Shown: piece by piece, positions 35,460-44,833 of the stretch
Layout of the letters: every line of letters starts with the position of its first letter
How positions within the stretch are numbered: the stretch's first letter is position 1
Assembly: GCF_050908995.1 (NCBI RefSeq)
Contig: NC_135133.1
Location: forward strand, 1,530,001 to 1,594,000
Reading direction: 5' to 3'
Length of the DNA: 64,000 bases
From: Andrena cerasifolii
Lineage: Eukaryota; Arthropoda; Insecta; Hymenoptera; Andrenidae
Notes under the pieces: generated by a model
What the model was told of the DNA's origin: nothing
The model's database searches: none
The model's input: only the letters and a program-made list of their open reading frames with translations
Translations under genes and position numbers: made by a program

Positions 35460-35757
35460 TTGTAAATCGTTCGCACGTTTTAGCAATCGTCTTCACCAAA
35501 AAAAAAATTGGCGGTGTCGTCACGCGTCGAACACACGATACACGAAACCACGAAAACACGCTTTTCGCAATATTTATCGTTCACTGCGCTAGCAGGCGCT
35601 CGCCGATTTTCGCCGTACACACTGGTGTGTGCCCGATACTGAGCGGCACAACGGAACCGAAATCGACTGCGTCGCCCGCTCGCGATCGCGTGGCCACGTG
35701 CCTCGTCGGCGGTTAAACTCGCGGCGAATATTTACTTGACTTCCTCTCTCGCGATAC

Positions 35758-35771
35758 CTGGGCCCATAACC
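35758..35771 (-). promoter_or_regulatory. Primer-binding site, initiator tRNA-Met internal type
   Basis: Directly after the 5' LTR the element's strand reads GGTTATGGGCCCAG. This is complementary to the anticodon stem-loop of eukaryotic initiator tRNA-Met (CTGGGCCCATAACC), not to a tRNA 3' end. Drosophila copia is known to prime with a half-molecule of that tRNA, and this site shows the same arrangement. Confidence 0.85.
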
Positions 35772-35998
35772 TGTTAGAGTTAGGCAGGTCGGGTGAGGAG
35801 AGAAGTACGCGTGTTAGCTTTAAACGTATATAATGTTAGAAATTCCAATACAAGAGGTAAAACGATGGAGCGCACAGTACACGCGTGTCGCGACAGAATG
35901 GTTAGTTGATCGAACCAGAGGGCGCTGTCGGTCGACAGCAAGGCAGCGTTTCCACGACTGCAGGTGCGTCCGCAATGCATGTTGCTCTATCTCCAACA
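35772..35998 (-). repeat. Copia 5' LTR
   Basis: 227 bp, promoter-side LTR of the element. No base difference from the 3' LTR found by eye. Confidence 0.95.
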
Positions 35999-36339
35999 GT
36001 ATATAAAGAGGCCAATATAATGGAAGGAATAATTTTTTTCAAGGTCACTCTTTCGAGTTTTCAAGGTCACGGACGTTTTTTTTTTAACAATCGTATATGA
36101 TGTGTATGTATTCTTAAACAGAAAAAAATACAAATTCAACGATATATCATAATCTATATTAATGTCAAGGTTTAAAAAGTTCCAAATTTTCAAATTCGTG
36201 GCACTTCGTTTTCCCTTGGTCCAATCGGGCTGAAATTTTTTCCAGATCATTTTCCCAGCAAGTGTCACACTTCTGGGGGGATGGGACCAAAAAAATCTCG
36301 CAAAATAATTTTTGTCAAGAGTAGCTACGGTCCACCCTA

Positions 36340-36995
36340 GTAAAAATACACGGCAGCGACTGTCGGCATATACAGGGTGTCGAAACATGTACATGGCGTC
36401 GAGACGCTACCGCGTCTCTAGATACGTGACAATTCATATGGATCTCTTGTTAAATTTTGAAGTGTGTACTTACCGAGAGAAGTAAAAAATGCTTAATCAA
36501 CATAGGTCACAAAATCAATAGTTTCGATGTGAATTGCAAAAAAAATATAAAATGCATGTCAGCTGGTCCTACATTATAATAGGTACTAGACTAATATTAA
36601 CAACACAGTTCTAATAAGAGTTACTAACCTACGAAGAAGTACTAAAAGCTTATTCCATTTAGCTTTATATCCATCAAGTAATCTATGTTGATATCAGTAA
36701 TAATATTCTGCTGTAATATAATTTCTTCCTTAAATTTCTTGAACCAACCTACTACTGGAATGATGCTTTCATTCACACCCAACGTATCGTGGAAAAACGA
36801 GTAGAATCGATCCTGAAAATAATGCTCAACATTTTTATGAACACCCAGAATACAGTTACTCACAAAAATATCCGTTCACCCCATATGTATAACATACTTT
36901 ACTTATATAAGTACATAATGTTAAATTCAGAATAATTCATTATAATTTACATTGGTATATGCAGACCTTGATTAATATATTTTTAGTTAATACCA
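36340..36995. other. Unassigned DNA with stray transposon ends
   Basis: Contains ATACAGGGTGTCG at about 36371 and, at 36853-36884, a right-end-like ACTCACAAAAATATCCGTTC before CACCCC, the inverse of the motif at 37362. A 73-codon minus-strand frame at 36642-36863 is unrecognised. Confidence 0.4.
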
Positions 36996-37001
36996 TCTAC
37001 C

Positions 37002-37125
37002 AAAGAAATGCTCAAAGAAATTTTGCGAGAAGAATGGGACAAGATAATCCCGAATTCCACAGAAAATTAAGTAGTTGAATCTATGCATAACAGATTAAAG
37101 CTTATAGGTAATAAAATCGCAGGAA
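37002..37125 (+). pseudogene. Tc1 transposase C-terminal relic
   Basis: Reads KEMLKEILREEWDKIIPN, an in-frame stop, then VVESMHNRLKLIGNKIAG. This follows the Tc1 tail pattern ('elk..l.eeW..I.....+.li.smp.Rl..vi..kg'). The catalytic domain is not nearby. Terminal repeats are not clear, though CAGGGTGGACGGATAC at 37363 may be the end of a related element. Confidence 0.6.
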
Positions 37126-37130
37126 TATTA

Positions 37131-37964
37131 ACTTACATTAACTTATATTAAATATATTAAATATTAAATTTGGGCGAGTGCTTTTTTGCGCGACCGTTGC
37201 TAGTTCCACGGATAACAGTACTTTTTTTTAAATAAACTGACAATTTTTTTAATTGAATGCACACAAAAGAAAAGTATATTAATGAAGGTTTATATTAATG
37301 TGAATTAGAATTGCGAATTCTTACTTTGAAGTCGTTTTGATGTGTAAAATATGTTTCATACAGGGTGGACGGATACTTTTGTGAGGCACTGTGTGTGCAC
37401 TTGTAATTACATTATTAAAGTATCTAGGTTAGTCTCATACCTCGAGAAAAAGCAATTTCGTAGACGAGCTATTTTTCTAATTGTCACGTTCCCGTGGTTA
37501 CGCTCCGCGGAGGAATCGCAATGCTGGACAAAGCGATGCGTTCGCGGAGGAAAAAGCCAACGAAAAATATGGGTTCCATTAGAATGGGGAAGCCATGTAA
37601 TACCAAGATTCTCTGCTATCCTGTGCGAACTTTATGCCCTGTTTTTGTCATGCCCGCTGAGACGGGCCACCGTCAACCCAAGCAGATAGACTTCTTGTCG
37701 CTGTCAAATGCAAGATTATCCTCTCTGGTTCAGTGTCATTTGGAGCATTCCACGAGAGGTAAAAATATTGTTCTCCCCTGGGGATTCTCTTCGGATTCTG
37801 TCGCGCACGCTGAACGAGGGAAGATATTTTCGTGATGCGGGGATATTTGCGACGCATCATTTTTTCCTCATCGAAACAAGCATAGTACCACAGACAGAAA
37901 TACTTATGCTAACACATACCGATTTAATGAATCGATGGAATTGTTTGTTTGAACTTAGAAAAGT
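37131..37964. other. Unassigned DNA
   Basis: Overlapping frames of 110 codons at 37351-37835 share no motif with known families. A Tc1-like left end (CAGGGTGGACGGATACTTTT) at 37363 has no partner further right. Confidence 0.35.
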
Positions 37965-37968
37965 TTAA

Positions 37969-38696
37969 GGGGTTATGCCTACCTGCAAGGGCTGAAAACG
38001 CAAGTATATTCGGGATTTTTTTTTCTTCAATTTGAAGAGTTTTCTTTAAATAAACGGTAGTATATTCGAATGTATATATTTTAAAGTTCTTGTAGTTTTT
38101 TTTGCAATGCGATAATTAAATAAATAATGGAATTATAAGCGATCTCCCGACAGCGCTTTTTTTATTACGGTGATCACTATAGCTACGACCTGGTTCATTA
38201 GAAATAAAAAAATCCACCAAATTTAGTTAGTATATTATATTAGCTTGTCCTTAATTGTGGGTTTTTCATTTCCGTTGGGCAGTTGTTATTTTACAGATGG
38301 AAAATGATGAAACATGGGCGCGATTCTATGGTGAAAATCGATACTTTTGCTATGAGAAGTTGCCACTTTGTAGCAAATTAATATCTTGGGATAATAAACG
38401 ATTAAGGACAAGATAATCCAATATACTAACTAAATTCCCGCGAATTTTTTATTTCAGACGAACCAGGTCAGAATTAGAATGTTCACCGCAAACTACTGAC
38501 AAAAAAATCGCTGCCGGGAGATCGCTAATATTTTTATTTATTTATGTATATTTTCCATCGCAAAAATTACCACAAGTAGTTTAACATGTACACTTTCGAA
38601 TACATAAAGGTTTATTTTAAAAAAAAGTCTTCGAGTGTTTTAAAAAAAATCCCGAAAATACTTGTGTTTTCAGACCTTGCAGGTAGGCATAACCCC
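37969..38696. mobile_element. TTAA-flanked foldback (GGGGTTATGCCTACC ends)
   Basis: TTAA at 37965-37968 and 38697-38700. Inverted ends GGGGTTATGCCTACCTGCAA, then interrupted pairing (AAGTATATTCGGGATTTTTTT with its complement, AAATATATACATTCG-type block, GATCTCCCG near both sides, and a central pair around TATATTAGCTTGTCCTTAAT). Non-coding, 728 bp. Only the first ~14 bp of the ends match 12329-12990; the interiors differ. Confidence 0.75.
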
Positions 38697-38700
38697 TTAA

Positions 38701-39537
38701 GTGCACCTAGTCAGGCTACAAGCACAAAATCTAATCAGCGTTGTTCTCTCGTCAGCCCCAGAGAGCAGAGAATATGGAGAAATTTGTGCTACAAAGTGGG
38801 TATAAACTTATGCAAATGTTTGTCTGAAATTAGGAAAATTTTAAGTAGAACTAGGCTGCAAACACAAATAGAAAAGTATAAAATTATACATTGGCGAATT
38901 ATTACTCTTTAACTTGGGGTTTCTAGGACTCTAAACCAAAAATTATATCTACGAAACTTGTCTGTCTATATTAATTATATTGAAATTAAATAACAAGCTC
39001 TTTGTATTAAGTGGAAGTGCTTTTTAAGGTTTTTTTCAGGAATTACTTTAAAATAGTTCTTGGTAAGATAAAAGAGATTCCTGAGACACTTCATCAGGAT
39101 CGATTTTACACTTCAAAACGACGAAGAGAAGTTCCCCGGAACTTCAATTAAGTTAAACTATAATGGACAAAGTTCGCCGACGATGGCCTTGGATTTAAAA
39201 AGTGAGATAGATACTGTCGAAAACGATGATCCGACTGGTTCAATTTAACTTAAGTCTTTCATCCGGAGAACAGAATGGAAATTTTACAAAATTCCCAGTC
39301 GATTTTGCAATACAATCTTCCATTGATTTTAGAATAAAATCTCAAATAAAAATCAAATCTGTACATAGATTTGAAATACGAAAATGACGAGCTGATTAAA
39401 CACCATCGATTCGTGAGAAAGCAACCTGTGATTTTTTTATAATTCAATCTAGTATAATACAGAGCCAGGTCAAATTTTACGAACTGAAATGTTTGTTCAA
39501 CGCTCGAATTTGACGCAATTTGATAGCTGTCTCTTTC
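38701..39537. other. Unassigned DNA
   Basis: No gene or element recognised. CACCTAGTCAGGC at 38704 echoes the CCTAGTCAGGC inside the terminus of the 12329-12990 palindrome, possibly a fragment of that family. Confidence 0.3.
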
Positions 39538-39542
39538 GGACT

Positions 39543-39783
39543 TGTTGGAGATAGAGCAACATACATTGCGGACGCACCAGGCAGTCGTGAAAACGCTGCC
39601 TTGATGCCCTGGGACTCCCTCCAGACGGCGACCTCTGGATCCCCTCTCTGTACTCGTCCCTACCTAGCGACACGCGCGGGTTGTACGCCGTAACGTTTTC
39701 CAAAATTGTACTTTCTAACAGTTAATTATATCTTTCAAAACTAACCGCGCATTATCTTCCTTTCCGACCTGCAAACTCTAACA
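39543..39783 (+). mobile_element. Solo LTR of a related Copia element
   Basis: Starts TGTTGGAGATAGAGCAACAT and ends ACTCTAACA, with a 5 bp duplication GGACT at 39538-39542 and 39784-39788. The first ~65 bp closely match the LTR of the Copia element at 30995-35998 in opposite orientation in the window; the remainder diverges, so it is a sister family or older copy. 241 bp against 227 bp. No internal region remains, as after LTR-LTR recombination. Confidence 0.88.
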
Positions 39784-39841
39784 GGACTATTGCAAACAAA
39801 TGGAAACTAAGTATTAAGCTTTTTAATCGTTGCTGATTTTA

Positions 39842-39972
39842 AAATGGCATCCCATACATCACACTCCGTTGCCCGAAGCTTGCAGGAAGGTTCCCTGGGG
39901 GTTGCGTGGAATGTTGCCTCGGTACCGACATAGGAACCTTCCTGCAATGGAGTGTGCTGTATGGGATGTATA
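39842..39972. repeat. Short foldback hairpin
   Basis: GGCATCCCATACATCACACTCC and, inverted, GGAGTGTG.TGTATGGGATG pair; inside them GCAGGAAGGTTCC and GGAACCTTCCTGC pair as well. About 130 bp, non-coding. Confidence 0.6.
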
Positions 39973-39974
39973 AC

Positions 39975-40925
39975 GCTCTGTGCGTAAGAATTTTGGAAAC
40001 TATGTATTTGTAAATCTCCACGCCACATTGTCCCTCTCTTGCGATGCTCTACTATTGCAAGAATTCACTGAATAGTTTATGAAGGGAGGTATCGAGGCTG
40101 TTGTGAGGTAAATAAGTGAGAGCACCGCACTTGTAACAGATAACACTTATGGTATATTTAATATAAATAGCAATTAATGTGTAAGCAACAAATGAGTCAC
40201 AATCGGAGACACTCGTATTTTTGCAGCTACTGAGTCGAGATACGGATGAGTTCTGATGCAGCTTCTATGAGTTCTGATTTGCCACTGCCGGGTGGTTTGA
40301 AGGGAATCTGTGCAGCCCCTTTCAGGAGTGGGATTTTTAGAGAAAGGTGGTAGGGAGAGTTCCTTATTGGTGGAAGCGTGTTTGGAAAGGGGTATTCAAA
40401 ATTTGCAAGAAAGGCGAAATAGAGATTGGTGACTGTTCCGTCTTACGGGAACAAAGGGGGGCTCAGAGCGAGGCAGAAGTCAATGAGCTCGCGAATAGTA
40501 CGGTTCGGTGTTTTGATGAGGTCAGCGTTAGGACCATCAGCACGAGCAGAGCTAAACTTCTCAGATCATCGTTCAGATCAGAATCGACACGTAATAATTT
40601 AAACAGTCACGCAATATTAATTTGGCGGGTGATAGATCGTCCGGCTTATACGCGTACCAACAGGTGAATCGAGCCTTACAACCTCGAGAGCAAAATTCGA
40701 TAATTTTCACGCGTGTGCCGTGCGAACAGTGACTCCGTGAATGAGTTGGTGAGAGGGCATCAGGTAATGGTCTTGAGGTATAGTACATCCCAAAGTTTAC
40801 AGCTTTGAGGTTTTGGAACAAGAGGTTTGGAAACCTTACCTCCCCCAAAAATGCCAAACCTCTTGGTCTGAAGCCTCAAAGCTGTGAAGGGCAATTTTAA
40901 GTCCAAGAGGGTGTCCCGCATGGAC
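39975..40925. other. Unassigned DNA with a hairpin at 40797-40889
   Basis: ACAGCTTTGAGG..AACAAGAGGTTTGG and CCAAACCTCTTGGTC..CCTCAAAGCTGT form a ~90 bp hairpin. Frames at 40347-40857 are unrecognised. Confidence 0.35.
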
Positions 40926-41137
40926 CCAGCTCGAGATCGCCAATGGATCAGTGGCCCAAGGGGTAACGCAGGCCCAACACGGCTCTGAAACGAAGGTCAT
41001 GGATATTACTACCAGTTTCTTTTATTCAAAACCGCAAAATCTCGAAATTTGAGGGCATTTTTCGAGGTGATCCCATCTGATTTCGAAGTTAAAAATGGCA
41101 TCAATCGACTCGACTTGGCGAGATCTTTCCAATGGTA

Positions 41138-42796
41138 CAGTGAGCCGCATTAATATTCCGACACAGTGGTACTTGTAAATATATTGTTGTGAATCTGTAG
41201 TAATTCTGGAAATAAGGGATTCTTTTATGATTTAATTAGTACACTTATTCTAGTTGCTAATAACGTAAGTTTTTTTATTTAGTTTATACAGTATTTTTGT
41301 TAATCAATGGTAAAGGAAATAATGCCTAATTCTGACGTCGCAAAAATATTCGGACACTCTGCAAGCCATAATGCTTTTATGTAAAATATACATATACTTT
41401 AAGAAAGTTACATCAATTTTAATATTTTGTTGGATTGCCCTTTTGTTTAAGTACGTGGTTTAAACGTTTCGGCATAGTAGAAATAATTTTATTTAAGTAT
41501 TCTAACGGAATACGTGACCATTCTTCGATTAATTGTAATTTTAATTCGTCTTTCGACTTTATGGGTGTTATTCTGATTCGACGATCTAAGTAATCCCATA
41601 AATTTTCGATCGGATTTAAGTCTGGTGACTGTGGAGGTGGGTGCAATACCTTTGGATAATTATACAGTAAATATTCTTGAACTATACGTGATTTGTGTGT
41701 TGGGGTCATTATCCTGATAAAATTTAAAACTGTTACGAACGTTCATATTAATAGCACTTTTATGTAAGTTTTGTTTTAGAATATTTAAATATTGATTTAT
41801 ATCTACAATTCCATCAGTGAAAACTAATTCGCCCATTCCAGCAGCTGAAATACAACCCCAAACCATCACACTTCACTCCACCGTGTTTCACTGTTGGTCT
41901 GAGATTTTTAGTGTGAAGCTCTTCATTGGCTTTACGCCATACCAGTTTTCGGCCATCGGACCGAAAAATATTGAACTTACTCTCATCCGCAAAAATTACA
42001 GTTTTCCACCGCGTTTCTTCTTTAGAAATGTATTCTTTGGCGAACAGTATTCTTTTCTTTCGATTCGCATCGTTAATGTATGGCTTCTTCCGTTGTATCC
42101 ACTTTCATTGAGCATTCGACGGACTGTGTCAGAATAAACTTTCTTTCCAGTCTCTTCAAACAATTCTGCCGCCAACCTTGGTGCACTTAATTTAGGATCT
42201 TTATTCACTTTTCTAATAATTTTACGTTTGTCACGAATATCGAGTAACTTTGGACGACCTGTTTGAGCAACAGATTCAATCCTATCCTCACGATTATACC
42301 TGCGTATAATGTCTGCTACAGTACTCTTACTTAAATTTAGTAATGTACCGATTTCCCGATACGATTTTCCTTTTTCGCGATTATAAGTTGGCGTGTATCG
42401 AACGACGTATTTTTACCTTTACGTATCAGTTTCACAAAAAATACGTGCGGTATGAATGAGTGTTGAAGCGAAACTAAGTCTGCAAGGTAGTGCTTACATG
42501 TTGTGTTTAGAAACATTGCCACCGTGCAACCAAACTGGCTTAACAGGACGACCAAACCGCAAAGCATACGTGATGTCCGAGTATTTTTGCGACGTCAGAA
42601 TTAGGCATTATGTCGTTTACCATCGATTAACAAGATGGTGTATAAATTAAATAAAATAAATCTTACGTTATTAGCAACTAGAATAAGTCCACTAAATCAT
42701 AAAAAAACAACGAATCCCTTACTTCCAAAATTACTACAGATACACGGCAATATATTTCTAAGTACCACTGTCTCCAAATATTAATGCGGCTCACTG
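41138..42796 (-). mobile_element. Tc1-type DNA transposon, degenerate
   Basis: TA at 41136-41137 and 42797-42798; inverted ends CAGTGAGCCGCATTAATATT with imperfect repeats of about 150 bp (CTAGTTGCTAATAACGTAAG at the inner edge of both). Carries a broken transposase on the minus strand. 1659 bp, the usual Tc1 size, so it was once full length. Confidence 0.88.
41419..42430 (-). pseudogene. Tc1 transposase, broken by frameshifts
   Basis: N-terminal part reads NTSFDTRQLIIAK then, after a frameshift near 42375, GKSYREIGTLLNLSKSTV (helix-turn-helix) and RRYNREDRIESVAQTGRP; 41996-42208 reads NKDPKLSAPRLAAELF..YSDTVRRML (second DNA-binding half); 41660-41869 reads VWGCISAAGMGELVF..FYQDNDP (second catalytic Asp); 41419-41709 has SPDLNPIENLWDYL (catalytic Glu of the DDE triad) and ends KRLNHVLKQKGNPTKY. 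At least three frame changes (about 42375, 41900-41990, 41700), so inactive. Confidence 0.88.
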
Positions 42797-42798
42797 TA

Positions 42799-43481
42799 CA
42801 GTGAGTAAAAAAAGTATTTGGACGGTTTTTAAAATCGCATAACTTTTTTAGAATTGGTCCAAACGACATGAGTTTTTTTTAGAAGCTGGAAGGATTAGTT
42901 TGCTAAGTGACGTGTTTCGCCGTTTTGAAAAAAAATGCATTTGGTCGGAATAGAAAAAAAAATTGTAAAGGTCGTTTTTTTAACTTTTTTTTGTGAGCCT
43001 GTAATGAAAATTCAAAAAACCCGTTTGTAGATTGAAGTAAGTTGTATACGTGTCTAAAATTTCATCAAAATCGGTTAACGTTGCTCCGAGCTACAAACGT
43101 TTAAAGATCGCAGAATAAGGTCGAGAATCACGAAAATTCCCGAAATCAGCGATTTTCGACCTTATTCTGCGATCTTTAAACGTTTGTAGCTCGGAGCAAC
43201 GTTAACCGATTTTGATGAAATTTTAGGCACGTATACAACTTACTGCAATCTACAAACGGTTTTTTTTTAATTTTCATTACAAGCGCACAAAAAAAAGTTT
43301 AAAAATCGACCTTTACTATTTTTTCGCTATTCTGACCAAATACATTTTTTTTCAAAACGACCAAATACGTCATTTAGCAAACTAATCCTTCTAGCTTCTA
43401 AAAAAAACTCAAGTCGTTTGGACCAATTCTAAAAAAGTTATGCGATTTTAAAAAATGTCCAAATACGTTTTTTACTCACTG
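42799..43481. mobile_element. TA-flanked palindromic MITE (CAGTGAGTAAAAAAAGTATT ends)
   Basis: Starts immediately after the TA that ends the Tc1 element and ends before TA at 43482. The ~330 bp arms are near-perfect complements (AATCGCATAACTTTTTTAGA, CAAACGACTTGAG-type block, CGGTTAACGTTGCTCCGAGC, CGACCTTATTCTGCGATC). Non-coding, 683 bp. End sequence resembles that of the Tc1 relic at 44834-45930 and is mariner/Tc1-like. Confidence 0.85.
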
Positions 43482-43545
43482 TATATAACAATCACTGTAC
43501 GCTCGTAGATCAGTAATCCCTTCTTGGACTTAACATTGTCGTTTG

Positions 43546-43917
43546 GGATTCTCACAGCTTTTACGACTTCGTTATATGAATTCCAGGTAAATACCTACTG
43601 TACCCCCTGGGAATCTTTGTCCTGTTCAGGCTAATAACCTTGTTTCCGTGATTTTACCAGAGATCCCCGGTTTATGGACGAAGACTGACAGACCAACTGC
43701 GAGATGTACGAAACACAGGACAGCTTTAGGGTTTCTCGTCCGATATGAGGAGACTTTCTCTCCTCAACAAAGCAGTTTGCGTTGCTTATGCAATGAAATA
43801 GGAACAACACTAGGTATATGCAACAACATAGACAGTGTGTCCAACAATTTCTGCCTTATTAAATCTTAATTAAAACGAAATATTCCAACTTACTTAGTAC
43901 TTGGCATTTATTATTTA
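43546..43917. other. Unassigned DNA
   Basis: No feature recognised; a 73-codon frame at 43648-43869 has no known motif. Confidence 0.3.
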
Positions 43918-43918
43918 A

Positions 43919-44129
43919 CTAGCTTTACTACTCGGTTCGCCCGGAATTTAGATTGTGATTTAAAAAAAAAAGTTTTTTTTTAAATAGTCACATTTATCTG
44001 GATTAGCCAGGTGTAATGAACTGAGACACATTTCGTGATTCAAGAGTTTACCGTTCGAAAGTTTTTAGGTGACAGACAAACACACAAACATATAAACTTT
44101 CTGTTTTACTTTTTTTAATTACTCTATGA
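43919..44129 (-). mobile_element. Helitron-like short copy
   Basis: On the minus strand it ends GAACCGAGTAGTAAAGCTAG followed by T, a Helitron CTAG end, and near the start carries TTTGTGTGTTTGTCTG. Its internal ACTTTCGAACGGTA, CACGAAATGTGTC and CTAATCCAGA.AATGTGAC match, in order, the 3' part of the larger copy at 62564-63406. The exact 5' boundary (about 44129) is a guess. Confidence 0.6.
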
Positions 44130-44660
44130 ATTATAATTACAAAATAATTCAATTACATCTTATTCCATTACATTGTAATTCGTAATTCAGACCTCGCAAT
44201 CAATTAAAATACATCGCAATTAGTAACTGCATTGTATTTGCAATTGTAATTGCATAGTACAATGTACTTGAATTATAATTACGAATTAAGAGGTAACCAA
44301 ATTGAGAGGTAATAAGAGGTGGGAAAGAAATATGTAGGTAAAGGTTTCGAACAGAAAGAAATTATTATGAGTGCTGAATATGGTATTATTCATAAATTTA
44401 TAATATATGTATAAAGAGAAATAAACTTCTTTGTTACATTTTTTCCACTTTTTCTCTCACTTCTTCAGTGTTTTGAGCTGTAATTTAATTACATTGCATT
44501 TCAATTACACGCACAATTACAGTAATTAGGAATTGAATTAATTGAAAAGTTTGAATTATGTAATTGAGTTAAAACGTAATTGAATTACTATGTAATTGAA
44601 ATACAATGTAATTAAATTACGTAATTAGATTACAGTGTAATTCAATTAGCACAACTGTGC
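44130..44660. repeat. AATTACAATG/TGTAATTGAA repeat tract
   Basis: AT-rich tract made of short interleaved units such as GTAATTCAATTAC, AATTACATTG and TGTAATTGAATTAC that are largely self-complementary, densest at 44110-44290 and 44470-44650. Possibly another MITE with amplified palindromic motifs, but I could not find bounding duplications. Confidence 0.5.
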
Positions 44661-44833
44661 TAAACTTAGTCCCACTCAATTCAGCGTAGCCTCATATTCA
44701 CGCTATTTTTAAATAGAGGCAAGTAAAATATCATCTATGACAAATATAGTAGCTAATCGCAATCCATTAAATTTTCAAACTCATTTCTTAGCAAAACTAG
44801 CAATCCGCTAACAGAAACGTGATTCTGTACATA

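Larger units (their letters stand above)
30995..35998 (-). mobile_element. Copia-type LTR retrotransposon, full length
   Basis: Two 227 bp LTRs (30995-31221, 35772-35998) that look identical base for base, a 5 bp target duplication GTATA (30990-30994, 35999-36003), a primer site next to the 5' LTR, a purine tract next to the 3' LTR, and gag-protease-integrase-RT-RNase H in Copia order on the minus strand. Identical LTRs imply a recent insertion, yet pol has two reading-frame breaks. It interrupts the arm of the composite foldback; deleting it restores pairing of the two arms. Total 5004 bp, the normal Copia size. Confidence 0.95.
28576..36337. mobile_element. Composite foldback element with GGGTGGACC ends
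   Basis: Terminal GGGTGGACC at 28576 and GGTCCACCC at 36337, each next to TA. The left arm 28576-28870 pairs with 36004-36337 (GGGAAAATGATCTG, CCCGATTGGACCA, GATATATCGTTGAATTTGTA, ATATTGGCCTCTTTATA), and 29941-30062 pairs with 30873-30989 (GAGATATTAAACATTTTTGA and flanks). The arms are broken by a TA-flanked palindrome (28873-29938) and by a Copia element (30995-35998). Without these it would be about 1.7 kb. Confidence 0.75.
40930..43545 (-). repeat. Dispersed repeat family copy A, split by two insertions
   Basis: 40930-41137 and 43484-43540 are, in inverse order, homologous to 63533-63765 (GATTACTGA..TACAAGCGT, ATTGTTATA, GGAAGATCTCG, CTTCGAAATCAGATGGGATCA, GCGGTTTTGAA, AGAGCCGTGTTGGGCCTGCG). 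The Tc1 element and the MITE between 41138 and 43481 interrupt the match at a TA. Nature of the family unknown. Confidence 0.7.

Noticed and set aside
35755..35775. tRNA-Met gene fragment
   Set aside because: The match covers only about 14 bp and sits exactly beside the 5' LTR, so it is the primer-binding site.
36642..36863. Transposase fragment on the minus strand (73 codons)
   Set aside because: No motif of any transposase family could be matched with confidence.
39842..39972. microRNA precursor
   Set aside because: The hairpin is ~130 bp with a two-part stem; it looks like a small foldback repeat, and nothing in sequence alone supports processing.
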